Source: Flexistipes sp.
GTDB taxonomy: Bacteria; Chrysiogenota; Deferribacteres; Deferribacterales; Flexistipitaceae
NCBI RefSeq assembly: GCF_036172515.1
Contig: NZ_JAXKVW010000006.1
Span: 49,598 to 113,597, forward strand
Reading direction: 5' to 3'
DNA length: 64,000 nucleotides
The notes beneath the pieces were generated by a model that ran no database searches, was not told the DNA's origin, and saw only the letters and a program-made list of their open reading frames with translations. Of the stretch, positions 26,430 through 35,585 are shown piece after piece. A program made the translations under genes and the position numbers. Positions within the stretch are counted from its first letter, which is position 1. Every line of letters starts with the position of its first letter.

Positions 26430-27986
26430 TTATTTTTCCCAGAATCTCATTGTTCCGTTTTCGATGAAATTAAGCTGCATTTTGTAAACTTCATCCAAAA
26501 GATGCGGCTCGTGTCCCATCCCCTTTTCAATTCCTTTTTTGGTAGCTCTTTCAAGATAATCGTTAAGGTAATCCTTGTAAGCAGGATGTGCACATTTTTC
26601 AATTACTTCTTTGGCTCTTTCTTTGGGTGCAAGACCTCTTAAGTCTGCAAGTCCCTGCTCTGTTACCAGAATATCAATATCATGTTCTGTGTGGTCGACA
26701 TGTGTTACTTTGGGTAACACAGTTGTAATGCCGAACTCATCGTTTTTAGAAGGTCTGCAGGAAGGAGCATGCATGATGGAAAGGTATGCATTTCTTTCAA
26801 AATCACCTGAACCGCCGAGGCCGTTAATCATACGTGTACCCAGAACGTTTTCAGAGTTTGCATGAGCATAAATATCAAACTCAACAGGTGTATTCATACC
26901 TATACAGCCAAGCCTTCTGATAACTTCAGGGTTGTTTGATATCTGCTGGGGTCTGAGAACAATTCTTTCTTTGTATTCATCAAACTTGTCAAAGAATCTC
27001 TTGAAACCTTTCGGTGAGAGACTTAATGATGTGGCACTGGCGAAATCCAGTTTGCCGCTGTCAAAAAGATCCAGCATTGTATCCTGTAAAACCTCTGTGT
27101 AAACGTTAAGGTTTTGAAAATCACCGTGTACAAATCCACCCACGATTGCATTGGCTATATTTCCAACGCCTGACTGCAATGGGAACAGATTTTCAGGCAA
27201 TCTTCCAACTTTCACTTCGTTTTTAAAGAAGTCCATAATATGACCGGCAATAGTATTGGATAAGTCATCCGGCTCTGTGAGCTCACGGCCATTATCAAGC
27301 AAATCTGATTCCACAATGGCAACTATTTTATCATGGTCACAAGGAATATAAGTAGTACCGATTCTGTCCGCAACATTTGTTATCAGATAGGGTTTTCTGT
27401 GGGGAGGCATATCTGTAATCAGTACATCGTGCATACCCTCAAAAGAAGGCATCTTTGTGTTAACTTCAATAATCAGCTTGTCTGCTATGTCAACAATTTC
27501 CGGAGCAGTACCAACAGATCCTGCAAGAATGATTCCGCCGTCTTCAGTGATTCCGGAAGCCTCGATTATACCTATATCCAGCTTGCCGCCTTTATCCTTA
27601 GTATAGAATCCGTATTTGAGATCCTGAGCAAACATTGATAAATGCTTTGAACCGAATCTGATTCTGCCGCTGTTAATGCCTTTCTGAATATTTTTACCGG
27701 TGTTGTAAGGCCAGCGTCTGTCTATCATGTCCAGAGATGCCCATCTGTCTTCTGTTTCAGCGCCGACTGAAGCGCCGATAAAAAGATTAAACCTTAATTT
27801 ACCCTGTAAATTATTTTCTTCTACATAATTAGCCAAAGCTATCGGTACTTTTTTGGGATAACCCACAGGCGTAAAACCGGACCATCCGAGATCCATTCCG
27901 TTTTCAAAAAACTTAATAGTATCTTCCGCCTTCATTACTCTGTCCAGCAGTTTCTTTTTACGAACGCGTTTTTCTAATTCTGACAT
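26430..27986 (-). CDS. Acetyl-CoA hydrolase/transferase family protein
   Basis: A family-I CoA-transferase related to succinyl-CoA:acetate CoA-transferase and yeast Ach1. It moves CoA between acetate and a dicarboxylate, or hydrolyses acetyl-CoA. MINGLGGSGDFERNAYLS and DILVTEQGLADLRGLAPKER are hallmark regions, and 518 aa is the usual length. AAGGAGGAG precedes the ATG. It is followed at 11 bp (upstream on this strand) by a nitrilase-family gene. It points to acetate as a major carbon source or product. Confidence 0.9.
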   Translation of the reverse strand: MSELEKRVRKKKLLDRVMKAEDTIKFFENGMDLGWSGFTPVGYPKKVPIALANYVEENNLQGKLRFNLFIGASVGAETEDRWASLDMIDRRWPYNTGKNIQKGINSGRIRFGSKHLSMFAQDLKYGFYTKDKGGKLDIGIIEASGITEDGGIILAGSVGTAPEIVDIADKLIIEVNTKMPSFEGMHDVLITDMPPHRKPYLITNVADRIGTTYIPCDHDKIVAIVESDLLDNGRELTEPDDLSNTIAGHIMDFFKNEVKVGRLPENLFPLQSGVGNIANAIVGGFVHGDFQNLNVYTEVLQDTMLDLFDSGKLDFASATSLSLSPKGFKRFFDKFDEYKERIVLRPQQISNNPEVIRRLGCIGMNTPVEFDIYAHANSENVLGTRMINGLGGSGDFERNAYLSIMHAPSCRPSKNDEFGITTVLPKVTHVDHTEHDIDILVTEQGLADLRGLAPKERAKEVIEKCAHPAYKDYLNDYLERATKKGIEKGMGHEPHLLDEVYKMQLNFIENGTMRFWEK

Positions 27987-27996
27987 TTACTCCTCC

Positions 27997-28800
27997 TTAT
28001 TGAGTCCTTATTTTGGACTTTCTTTTTATTTCAAACACATTCTTTGCGTCGTTAAAACTGGGAATTTTCTCCCTAATTTCGCTGCATTTGGCAATATCCA
28101 CATTACATTGAACAACTTCTTCTCTGGATTCGGAGCCTTCGGCAAGTATTGTCCCCCAGGGATCACAGATAAGCGATACTCCGCAGTTGATGACTTTTTT
28201 GCTGGTATGGGCATTGCCGGCATTACATCCTGCCACAAAACACTGATTTTCAATTGCCCTGGCTTTGAGCATTGTCTTCCAGTGATTTTGTTTTTCTGCA
28301 GGCCATATTGCGGGAACGAGCATCAGCTGGGATCCTTCAAAGGCAGCCATTCGGAAAAGCTCAGGAAATCTTATTTCATAGCATGTGTGAAGAGACAGTT
28401 TTACGCTGTTATGTTCAAAGACTGTCATGTGGCATCCTTTGCTGAAATATTGATCTTCTTTTAAAGGAGAGAAAAGGAAATTTTTTCTGTAAACAGCTTT
28501 AACACCAGAGGAATCCACAGCATAAAGTGTATTATATATTTCACCTTCTTTGTTTTCAGGCAGTGATGAAATTATAACAGAATTTCCACCTGCAATGCTT
28601 GATAATTTGTTCAGGATATCAGGTGTGTTTTTAGAATGGGATTGCAAATTATTATAATCAAAACCGGTAGCCCACATCTCAGGGAGTAATATTACATCAC
28701 AATTGTCTCCGGATGCAGATTCTATCTCCGGCAAGAAAGTATCCAGATTTTTGGAAATATTTCCTAAATATACATCTTTTTGTATGCAGGATATTTTCAT
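27997..28800 (-). CDS. Nitrilase-superfamily C-N hydrolase
   Basis: An amidase with the Glu-Lys-Cys triad: Glu in LLPEMWATGF, Lys in YRKNFLF and Cys in HTCYEIRFPE. The length of 267 aa and overall pattern resemble omega-amidase and other YafV-like enzymes that hydrolyse alpha-ketoglutaramate, but a carbamoyl substrate is possible. GAGGAGC precedes the ATG. It probably shares a transcript with the downstream CoA-transferase gene. Confidence 0.88.
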   Translation of the reverse strand: MKISCIQKDVYLGNISKNLDTFLPEIESASGDNCDVILLPEMWATGFDYNNLQSHSKNTPDILNKLSSIAGGNSVIISSLPENKEGEIYNTLYAVDSSGVKAVYRKNFLFSPLKEDQYFSKGCHMTVFEHNSVKLSLHTCYEIRFPELFRMAAFEGSQLMLVPAIWPAEKQNHWKTMLKARAIENQCFVAGCNAGNAHTSKKVINCGVSLICDPWGTILAEGSESREEVVQCNVDIAKCSEIREKIPSFNDAKNVFEIKRKSKIRTQ

Positions 28801-29004
28801 ATAGCTCCTCTAATACTTCTTCTTTTTAAAACAATATTTTTTTATTGTCAAGTATTATGTTGTATGGCTTGTTTATAAATATTTTCTATAGATTAAATCA
28901 AAAATTTTTAAGCATATAGTTGCTTGTTTTAAAAAGGTTGGTGGATGGGATAAATTGCCGGCCGGCCTGTATAGACGGCGACCGGCTGAGAGTTACTTAA
29001 ATTG

Positions 29005-29973
29005 TCAGTCTCTGAGTTCTATGTTTTTCGTAAATTCTATATTATCCAGAAACCATTCGATAGTTTTGTCAATTCCCTGTTCCGGGGTGTGCTCAGGTTT
29101 CCACCCCAGGATATTATCGGCTTTTTGTATGTCAGCCCAGGTTGCGGTCATATCAGCTTTATGAAAAGGTTTGTATTCTATTTCTGCTTTTTTGCCCAAC
29201 TTTTTTTCAATCATCTTAACCACATTCATCAGTTCGTAAGGGTTATTGTTACCCAGATTAAATATTTCATAACCTACATTTTTTAAAGCTTTTACAGTAC
29301 CTTCTGCTATATCATCAACGTAGGTAAAATCTCTGGATTGACTTCCGTCACCGTAAATGGTTATCGGCTGCTCTAAATAAATCTGCTTTATAAAACGGAA
29401 TATACTCATATCCGGCCTTCCGGCAGGACCGTAAACGGTAAAATATCTTACTACTGATACGTCAATATCAAAAAGGTTGTGATATGAATAACAGGTAACC
29501 TCTGCACCTTTTTTGGATGCTGCGTAAGGGGATATAGGTGTATTTACAGGTTTGTCTTCGGTAAAAGGCATTTTTTGCCCGGCATATAGACTTGATGTGG
29601 AAGCCAAAACAAATTTCCTTATGACCTTTCTTCTGCACATTTCCAATAAATTTAATGTGCCGTTTGTGTTGGTATCAAAATAAACAAACGGGTTTTCAAT
29701 GCTGTATCTGACTCCCGCTCTGGCTGCCAGGTTGATTACTGAGTCAAATTTATACAGGTCAAACAGGAGAGATAAGGCTTCAAAATTGGAGATATCAAGT
29801 TTGTGGAACTTAAATCCGGGATGGTTAATGTTGCTGAGTCTGTGAAGTTTCAGGTTAACATCGTAATAGTCATTAAGGTTATCAACCCCAATTACATTGT
29901 GTCCGCTTTCAAGCAGTTTTTTTGCTGTGTGGGCACCTATAAATCCTGCCGCGCCGGTAAGTAAGATGTTCAT
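29005..29973 (-). CDS. NAD-dependent UDP-sugar epimerase, UDP-glucuronate 4-epimerase-like
   Basis: A short-chain dehydrogenase/reductase for nucleotide-sugar conversion in surface polysaccharide synthesis. The NAD-binding TGAAGFIGAHTAK lies at residues 5-17. Ser/Tyr/Lys catalytic residues are in STSSLYAG and SPYAASKKG. VDNLNDYYDVNLK is typical of the CapI/UDP-glucuronate epimerase group. I chose the ATG at 29973, with GGGAGAG upstream, over an in-frame start 10 codons earlier. No other polysaccharide genes adjoin it. Confidence 0.88.
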   Translation of the reverse strand: MNILLTGAAGFIGAHTAKKLLESGHNVIGVDNLNDYYDVNLKLHRLSNINHPGFKFHKLDISNFEALSLLFDLYKFDSVINLAARAGVRYSIENPFVYFDTNTNGTLNLLEMCRRKVIRKFVLASTSSLYAGQKMPFTEDKPVNTPISPYAASKKGAEVTCYSYHNLFDIDVSVVRYFTVYGPAGRPDMSIFRFIKQIYLEQPITIYGDGSQSRDFTYVDDIAEGTVKALKNVGYEIFNLGNNNPYELMNVVKMIEKKLGKKAEIEYKPFHKADMTATWADIQKADNILGWKPEHTPEQGIDKTIEWFLDNIEFTKNIELRD

Positions 29974-30040
29974 TAATCTCTCCCTTGTTAGTTCAATGTT
30001 CAAACCAGCCCTTAGTCACAGATTAAGAGGCTGGATAAAC

Positions 30041-30083
30041 CTCGATCACCTCTAACTACCTCCACTACCTCTAACTACCTTTC
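30041..30083. repeat. 9/10-bp microsatellite after cysS
   Basis: Units CTCGATCAC, CTCTAACTAC, CTCCACTAC and CTCTAACTAC lie directly behind the cysS stop on the minus strand. A GTTCAATGTTCAA fragment precedes at 29990-30003. Confidence 0.75.
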
Positions 30084-31517
30084 TCAGTGTACTCTCCGTG
30101 CCCTGTATTTCGTTCCTTCCGGGGTGTCAAGGAGCTCAACTCCTTTTTCTTCAAGTTCGTCTCTGATTTTGTCCGCTTTGTCAAATTCTTTGTTTTTTCT
30201 GTATTCATTTCTCTGATTTATTTTTTCAAACAACTCATTTTCCGGGATACTCAGGTTTGCTCTAAACCAATCTTCCGGAGTTTTTGCCGCTATACCCAGT
30301 GTTGAGCGCACTATTTCCAAAATATCATTAAACTGATTTTTTAAACTTTCAAAAGACTCTTTATCCGGTTTGTTTTCCAGTAAGACATTCATTTTACGTA
30401 TATACTCGAAAATTACTGAAAGTGCAGCTGCTGTATTAAAATCATCATCCATCGCTTCGGTGAAATCTTTTTCAAAATTACTTTTAATACTGCTTACTTC
30501 ATCTATCAGATTTTTCCCTTTTTTGCCCGCCTTATAAGTTTCCATCGTGTCGATGAGTGTATATATCCTGTCTAAGGCGCTTTCGGCTTCTATAAGTTTA
30601 TCTTCGGAAAAATCCAGCGGACTCCGGTAGTGGGTAGTAAGGAGAAAATATCTTAAACTTTCGGGCTCAAATTCTTTGATTATATCTCTTATGGTGAAAA
30701 AGTTGCCCAATGATTTTGACATTTTTTCTTTGTTAATATTCACAAAACCGTTGTGCATCCAGTATTTGGCAAATTGACAACCGCATGATGCCTCTGATTG
30801 GGCTATTTCGTTTTCGTGATGAGGAAAGATAAGATCCTTTCCTCCTCCGTGAATATCAAATGGCAGACCTAATATTTTTGAGCTCATAACACTGCATTCT
30901 ATATGCCACCCCGGTCTCCCCTTTCCCCAGGGACTCTCCCAGCCGGGTTCACCTTCCTTGCTTTTTTTCCATAAGGCAAAATCCAGAGGATCTTCTTTGT
31001 TATCTCTTACTTCAATCCTGGTGCCGGCTTTCAATTCTTCAATATCCCTGTTGGATAATTTGCCGTATTCCTGAAAACTTTTTACCCGGAAATAAACGTC
31101 TCCGTCAATTTCGTAGGCATTTCCCTTTTTAATGAGCTCAGAGCAAAGTTCAATCATATCATCTATGTACTCTGTTGCTTTAGGTTCATAATCAGGTTTC
31201 ATTACATTTAATTTGTTCATATCGTAATCATGTTCTCTGATATACTTTTCTGTAATTTCTTTCCAGCTAATACCTGTTTCTTTACTTTTCTTGATTATTT
31301 TATCGTCTATGTCGGTGAAATTCTTTACGAAATTTACATTGTAGCCTTTGTACTGCATGTACCTGCGGGCAGTATCAAAAACAACAGCACTTCTGGCATG
31401 ACCCACATGGCATTTATCGTAAACAGTCACTCCGCATACATACATATTTACATTATTATCATTTATCGGTTCAAAAATTTCCTTGCGTGCATTCAGCGTG
31501 TTATAAATCTTCAACAT
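30084..31517 (-). CDS. cysS: Cysteinyl-tRNA synthetase
   Basis: A class-I aminoacyl-tRNA synthetase charging tRNA-Cys. The HIGH-type motif is HVGHARS and the KMSKS motif is EKMSKSLGN. Zinc-binding Cys/His are in YVCGVTVYD, GWHIECSVMS and HHENEIAQSEA. The 477-aa length is normal. GAGGTG precedes the ATG. The TGA stop is followed at once by a 9/10-bp repeat array. Confidence 0.98.
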   Translation of the reverse strand: MLKIYNTLNARKEIFEPINDNNVNMYVCGVTVYDKCHVGHARSAVVFDTARRYMQYKGYNVNFVKNFTDIDDKIIKKSKETGISWKEITEKYIREHDYDMNKLNVMKPDYEPKATEYIDDMIELCSELIKKGNAYEIDGDVYFRVKSFQEYGKLSNRDIEELKAGTRIEVRDNKEDPLDFALWKKSKEGEPGWESPWGKGRPGWHIECSVMSSKILGLPFDIHGGGKDLIFPHHENEIAQSEASCGCQFAKYWMHNGFVNINKEKMSKSLGNFFTIRDIIKEFEPESLRYFLLTTHYRSPLDFSEDKLIEAESALDRIYTLIDTMETYKAGKKGKNLIDEVSSIKSNFEKDFTEAMDDDFNTAAALSVIFEYIRKMNVLLENKPDKESFESLKNQFNDILEIVRSTLGIAAKTPEDWFRANLSIPENELFEKINQRNEYRKNKEFDKADKIRDELEEKGVELLDTPEGTKYRARRVH

Positions 31518-31532
31518 TTAACACCTCATTCT

Positions 31533-32462
31533 TTATTTGTATAAATTACACAGAGCATAATGGGTCTCGGTGGCCTGATATTTGTACAGTTCGTTTCTGC
31601 ATATGTCCATAAAAAACTTACACCTGCTTGCATATGGGCATAAGCCTGTGGTTTCCGTTGTCACTTTTTTTATATCTTTTTTTGTTGTTGCCTCCAGAAG
31701 GTTTTTGGTATAGGGGTGAAGAGGATTTTTTATTACTTCACTTGATTTGCCGTATTCCAGAACCATCCCTTTATACATAACAAGAATCTCATCGCATAGA
31801 AAATTTACAATTGCCAAATCATGGGCTATGAGAAGCAGTGTTTTGCCGCTTTCTTTCCGCAGCTTTTGCAGCAGATTTAAAATCTGGGCCTGTATGGAAA
31901 CATCCAGTGAGCTTACCGGCTCGTCGGCCACAACAATTTCAGGTTCTATGCTGAGAGCCCTGGCTATGGATATACGCTGCATCTGACCGCCGGAAAACTG
32001 ATGGGGATACCGAAACAGATGTTTTTCAGTTAACCCAACCATCTCCATAAGTTCAACGCAACGGGAATATATTTCCTTTTTATCTTTGGTTATGTGTCTT
32101 TTTATACCGTCTTTAAGGGTTGAATATATTTTAAGTTTGGGATTAAGACTGGAATAGGGATCCTGGAATATCATCTGAACATTTTTTCTGTATTCCCTGA
32201 AAAGTTTTTCTCTGGATGATATTATGTCTCTATTTTTATATAAAATTTTTCCACTATCAGGGGGGAGTATGCCGGCTATAAGGTTGGCCAGAGTTGTTTT
32301 GCCGCTTCCGGATTCACCCACAATTCCGAGAGAATCTGCCTTTTTGATTTGCAGGGTGATATCGTCCGTTGCCGTTATATGGGTTTTGGATGTTTTGAAT
32401 GAAGAATCGTAGGCTTTAAATGTTTTGGTTAAATTTTTCAGTTCGATAAGGTTTTTTTCCAT
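31533..32462 (-). CDS. Oligopeptide/dipeptide ABC transporter ATPase, OppF/DppF-like
   Basis: The ATP-hydrolysing subunit of a peptide- or nickel-type importer. Walker A is GESGSGKTT (about residue 50), the signature is FSGGQMQRISIARAL and Walker B is EIVVADEPVSSLD. The C-terminal region has the Cys motif CPYASRCKFFMDIC found in OppD/OppF. The length is 309 aa. The expected membrane, OppD and binding-protein genes are not beside it, so it is an orphan subunit here. Confidence 0.92.
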   Translation of the reverse strand: MEKNLIELKNLTKTFKAYDSSFKTSKTHITATDDITLQIKKADSLGIVGESGSGKTTLANLIAGILPPDSGKILYKNRDIISSREKLFREYRKNVQMIFQDPYSSLNPKLKIYSTLKDGIKRHITKDKKEIYSRCVELMEMVGLTEKHLFRYPHQFSGGQMQRISIARALSIEPEIVVADEPVSSLDVSIQAQILNLLQKLRKESGKTLLLIAHDLAIVNFLCDEILVMYKGMVLEYGKSSEVIKNPLHPYTKNLLEATTKKDIKKVTTETTGLCPYASRCKFFMDICRNELYKYQATETHYALCNLYK

Positions 32463-32511
32463 GGGAAGAAGATAAAAAAATAATTATTCAAAGGCAATAG
32501 GAAAATTTGTA

Positions 32512-32590
32512 AGAGCCGTTAAGCGTAATGCGTGATGGATTATGTTTTCAATGTTCAAGGTTCAATGTGACTTAGCGCTTAACACTGTCT
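32512..32590. repeat. Mixed GTTCAA and TTAAGCGC repeat fragments
   Basis: GTTTTCAATGTTCAAGGTTCAATG-like heptads precede an inverted TTAGCGCTTAACACT stretch. On the minus strand the latter encodes the last residues (SVKR) and stop of the acyl-CoA ligase. Confidence 0.65.
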
Positions 32591-34128
32591 TTAATCTGCT
32601 CTTTAAGTTTTCTTTTTAAAACTTTACCCGTTGCCGTCATAGGCAGTTCATCTTTTACGTATATATGCCTGGGGAGTTTAAAGTTGGCCAGATGCTTTTT
32701 CAGGTACTCTCTTATTTCGTGGGTGTCTATTGTTTCCCCTTCTTTTGGCATGACATAAGCTACAGGCACTTCGCCGCTTACTTTATCTTTTATTCCGATT
32801 ACTGCAGCTGCTTCTACATTCTCAAAAGCATATAAAAGCTCTTCGATTTGTCTGGGGTAAACATTGATCCCCTTTACAATAATCAGATCTTTCTTTCTGT
32901 CGACGATGTAGATAAATCCGTCTTCATCCACCTTTGCCATATCACCGGTAAAAAGCCATCCGTTTCTTATTGTATTATATGTGGCTTCCTGCATTTTCCA
33001 GTATCCTTTCATGACATTAGGTCCTTTAACAATCAGTTCCCCGACTTCTCCCACCGGCACTTCCTCTTCTTCTTCATCAACCACTTTAACTTTAACATCC
33101 GGCAGCGGTCTGCCCACAGAATAGGGTTTTTGCCAGTCAAGCCTGTTAACGGATACAACGGGGGAAGCCTCGGATAAACCGTACCCTTCTATTATTGGTT
33201 TTTTAAATTTTTCCACAAAATTATTCAATGTTTCCTCAGGAAGGGGTGCTCCTCCACTCACATGGATTTTTACCGGATATATAAATTTTATAAACCACTG
33301 GGGCATTTTGGACTTTGTGAGCGCAGAGTATACCTGGGGAACACCCAGGAAAAATGTTGGTCTTTTGAATATAAGTATATTTTTGAAGGATTTTTTTCTG
33401 AGTTCAAGTACAGAGCTGAGGATTATGATTGAACATCCACAGTATGTAGGCAGCATAACACAGGTTGTAAAAGCATATGAGTGAAACATCGGCAGAAAAA
33501 GCAGGAATCTGTCCTTGCGTGCAATTTTGAAGGCTCTTGCACAGCCATCAACATTGGAAAGCAGGTTTTTGTGCGATAGTATTGCACCTTTTGGATAGCC
33601 TGTAGTGCCGGATGTATATATGAGGATTGCAGTGTCATCCAGAGACTGATTAGCCGGGAAATCACTGTCGTCCATGTTTGATAATTCATTATAAATATTC
33701 AGCGTTTTTTCACCGCTTTCAAGTTCAAGATCTTCAAATGTTAATATGTTATCGAGGGATTGCACAAGCTCCTGCATGTTTTTTATTTCACCGGCAAACT
33801 GACTTGATGAAAAAAGAAAACGGGCTTCGCAGTCATTCAGGATATAAGCTATTTCTTCCTCTTTAAAAAAAGTGTTGATAGGCACTGCAATACCGCCGGC
33901 CTTCATAACGGCCAAAAAACTCAGTATAAATTCCGGAGAATTTTCCAGAAGTATTCCAACCCTCTCACCGGTTTTTAACCCAATATCCAAAAGCTTTGCA
34001 GCTATTTGATTTATAAGTTTATTGGCCTGAGAGTATGTATAAGTCTTATCCTGAAAAAGTATGTATTTTTTGTTTCCAAATCTGTCAACTTGTGTTTGAA
34101 ACATATCACTGATATTATTGAACTTCAT
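32572..34128 (-). CDS. Long-chain acyl-CoA ligase (AMP-forming)
   Basis: Activates fatty acids to acyl-CoA through acyl-adenylates. The AMP-binding motif is ILIYTSGTTGYPKGA, followed by EGYGLSEASP, GWLFTGDMAKVD and the C-terminal lysine motif PMTATGKVLKRKL. The 518-aa length is normal for FadD-like enzymes. It could take fatty acids delivered by the FadL-lipase pair at the window start. Its start overlaps the maf stop by 14 bp. Confidence 0.92.
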   Translation of the reverse strand: MKFNNISDMFQTQVDRFGNKKYILFQDKTYTYSQANKLINQIAAKLLDIGLKTGERVGILLENSPEFILSFLAVMKAGGIAVPINTFFKEEEIAYILNDCEARFLFSSSQFAGEIKNMQELVQSLDNILTFEDLELESGEKTLNIYNELSNMDDSDFPANQSLDDTAILIYTSGTTGYPKGAILSHKNLLSNVDGCARAFKIARKDRFLLFLPMFHSYAFTTCVMLPTYCGCSIIILSSVLELRKKSFKNILIFKRPTFFLGVPQVYSALTKSKMPQWFIKFIYPVKIHVSGGAPLPEETLNNFVEKFKKPIIEGYGLSEASPVVSVNRLDWQKPYSVGRPLPDVKVKVVDEEEEEVPVGEVGELIVKGPNVMKGYWKMQEATYNTIRNGWLFTGDMAKVDEDGFIYIVDRKKDLIIVKGINVYPRQIEELLYAFENVEAAAVIGIKDKVSGEVPVAYVMPKEGETIDTHEIREYLKKHLANFKLPRHIYVKDELPMTATGKVLKRKLKEQIKDSVKR

Positions 34129-34717
34129 GACTAAAACCTCCGAAAGGAGCCAGGTTAAGCCTGGTGAATGTTTCCATTACTTTGCCCACAGGCAGGCCCA
34201 CAACATTATCATAGTCGCCGACAATCTTTTCCACAAGAAGGCTTCCCTTTCCCTGGATGCCGTAAGAGCCGGCTTTATCCATCGGTTCGTCCGAATTTAT
34301 ATACCAGTCGATAAGGGGCTCGGAAAGTTTCTTGAAATATACTTCTGTTTTTTGAAAGAGCCGTTCGCAAATACTTTTGTTCTTGTTAACTATTGCCACA
34401 CCGGTATAAACCTCATGTTTTTTCCCGCTCAGCATCCTCAGCGTTTCTCTGGCATCATTTTCATCACTGGGTTTGCCGATTATATTATCCTCAAAATAGA
34501 TGACGGTATCGGCTCCTATAATGAAAGCTTCAGTGTAAATATTGCTTACATTGTAAGCTTTCATAGTTGCAATTTTCATAACTAATTTTTCCGGAGGGAT
34601 TTTTTCGTCCAGATTTTCTTTTACTGTGGAAGTAGTATATTGGAAATTTATCCCCAGTTTTGTAAAAAGTTCCCTTCTGCGGGGGGAACCGCTGGCAAGA
34701 ATAATTTTTTGATACAT
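34115..34717 (-). CDS. maf: Maf-family nucleoside triphosphate pyrophosphatase
   Basis: A house-cleaning pyrophosphatase acting on dTTP/UTP or modified nucleotides. ILASGSPRRRELF at the N terminus, the catalytic-Asp motif GADTVIYFEDNIIGKP and the GYGIQGKG-like SYGIQGKGSLL are present. The 200-aa length is normal. AAAGGTG precedes the ATG. Confidence 0.95.
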   Translation of the reverse strand: MYQKIILASGSPRRRELFTKLGINFQYTTSTVKENLDEKIPPEKLVMKIATMKAYNVSNIYTEAFIIGADTVIYFEDNIIGKPSDENDARETLRMLSGKKHEVYTGVAIVNKNKSICERLFQKTEVYFKKLSEPLIDWYINSDEPMDKAGSYGIQGKGSLLVEKIVGDYDNVVGLPVGKVMETFTRLNLAPFGGFSHEVQ

Positions 34718-34732
34718 TTCAACACCTTTGGT

Positions 34733-35236
34733 TTATTTTGTACCGATAATTGTGTGTTTTAGTATTAAACAGGTTAAATAGCCTGTTAACATACCTGTAA
34801 ATATGGATAATAATGAGAAATAAGGCAAAAATGAATATATTGCAAGATTTTTTATTATAAAAATTTTAAGAATGATGAACTGACAGACGATATGAATCAC
34901 ACCTCCGAGGGCAGAGGCTGAAACGGGAGAGGTGAATCTGCCGGTTAATCTGATATATAAAAACATAACCAAGGCTGCTGTAAGTGTGGAAGGAAGACTT
35001 AGAAGTACTTTGATAACAACGTTTCCGCCAAAAATGCCTACAAATACAGATTTTAAAAATACAACAATCAGCGTATCAAAGAATGTTAAGGAGTACAAAG
35101 CCATCAAGACACCGATATTGGCAAGACCGAGTTTTACTCCTGGCACAGGCAGAGGAAAGAAATTTTCCGCCACGCCGAGAATTATTGCAAAAGCCGAGTA
35201 CAAACCTATTTTGGCGATTTTATCTGGATATTGCAT
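34733..35236 (-). CDS. Gx transporter family membrane protein (HepS-I/EcfS-like)
   Basis: A 167-aa protein with about five membrane segments. GVAENFFPLPVPGVKLGLAN near the N terminus is the family hallmark. The family is often labelled heptaprenyl diphosphate synthase component I because of neighbouring polyprenyl synthases, but its fold is that of small transport components. Here it overlaps a NusG-II protein gene by 17 bp and sits with ApbE and a polyprenyl synthase, a set linked to flavinylated membrane redox systems. Confidence 0.85.
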   Translation of the reverse strand: MQYPDKIAKIGLYSAFAIILGVAENFFPLPVPGVKLGLANIGVLMALYSLTFFDTLIVVFLKSVFVGIFGGNVVIKVLLSLPSTLTAALVMFLYIRLTGRFTSPVSASALGGVIHIVCQFIILKIFIIKNLAIYSFLPYFSLLSIFTGMLTGYLTCLILKHTIIGTK

Positions 35237-35585
35237 CTATATTCCCGTTTTTTTCGCACTTAATCTGCACCGCGGCTTTATTGGGTACACAGACGGCCAT
35301 TTCAGCGCAGTTGTTAACCCAGCCGTATTTTATACATAGTTTGTCCGGACAGTCCGATTTTATAAATCGTGCTTTTTTATCCTTTATCTCAAGTATCATG
35401 TTTACATTGTATTTACTGTTCAGGTCAATTATACCGTCTTCAAAAGGAATTTCGTATTGTTTTTGGCCGATTAGCAGAAATAAACTTTTTTTACCGGTGG
35501 AGCCGTTTTTTGCCGTTAAGGGATAAAGACATGCGGCTATGAGAAGCAGAATTACAAACAAGTCGGCTTTAGTCGGATATTTCAT
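35220..35585 (-). CDS. NusG domain II-containing protein
   Basis: A 121-aa protein with an N-terminal membrane helix (residues 8-25) and an extracytoplasmic NusG domain II. SDCPDKLCIKYGWV with conserved Cys pair and the NNCAEMAVCVPNKA segment are typical. Function is unproven; such proteins travel with ApbE and Gx transporter genes in loci for extracytoplasmic electron transfer. It overlaps both neighbours by about 17 bp. Confidence 0.87.
   Translation of the reverse strand: MKYPTKADLFVILLLIAACLYPLTAKNGSTGKKSLFLLIGQKQYEIPFEDGIIDLNSKYNVNMILEIKDKKARFIKSDCPDKLCIKYGWVNNCAEMAVCVPNKAAVQIKCEKNGNIDAISR

Noticed and set aside
28950..28995. GC-rich GCCGGCCGGC palindrome near the epimerase end as a terminator
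   Set aside because: No T tract follows in either direction and the arms do not extend beyond the 10-bp core.
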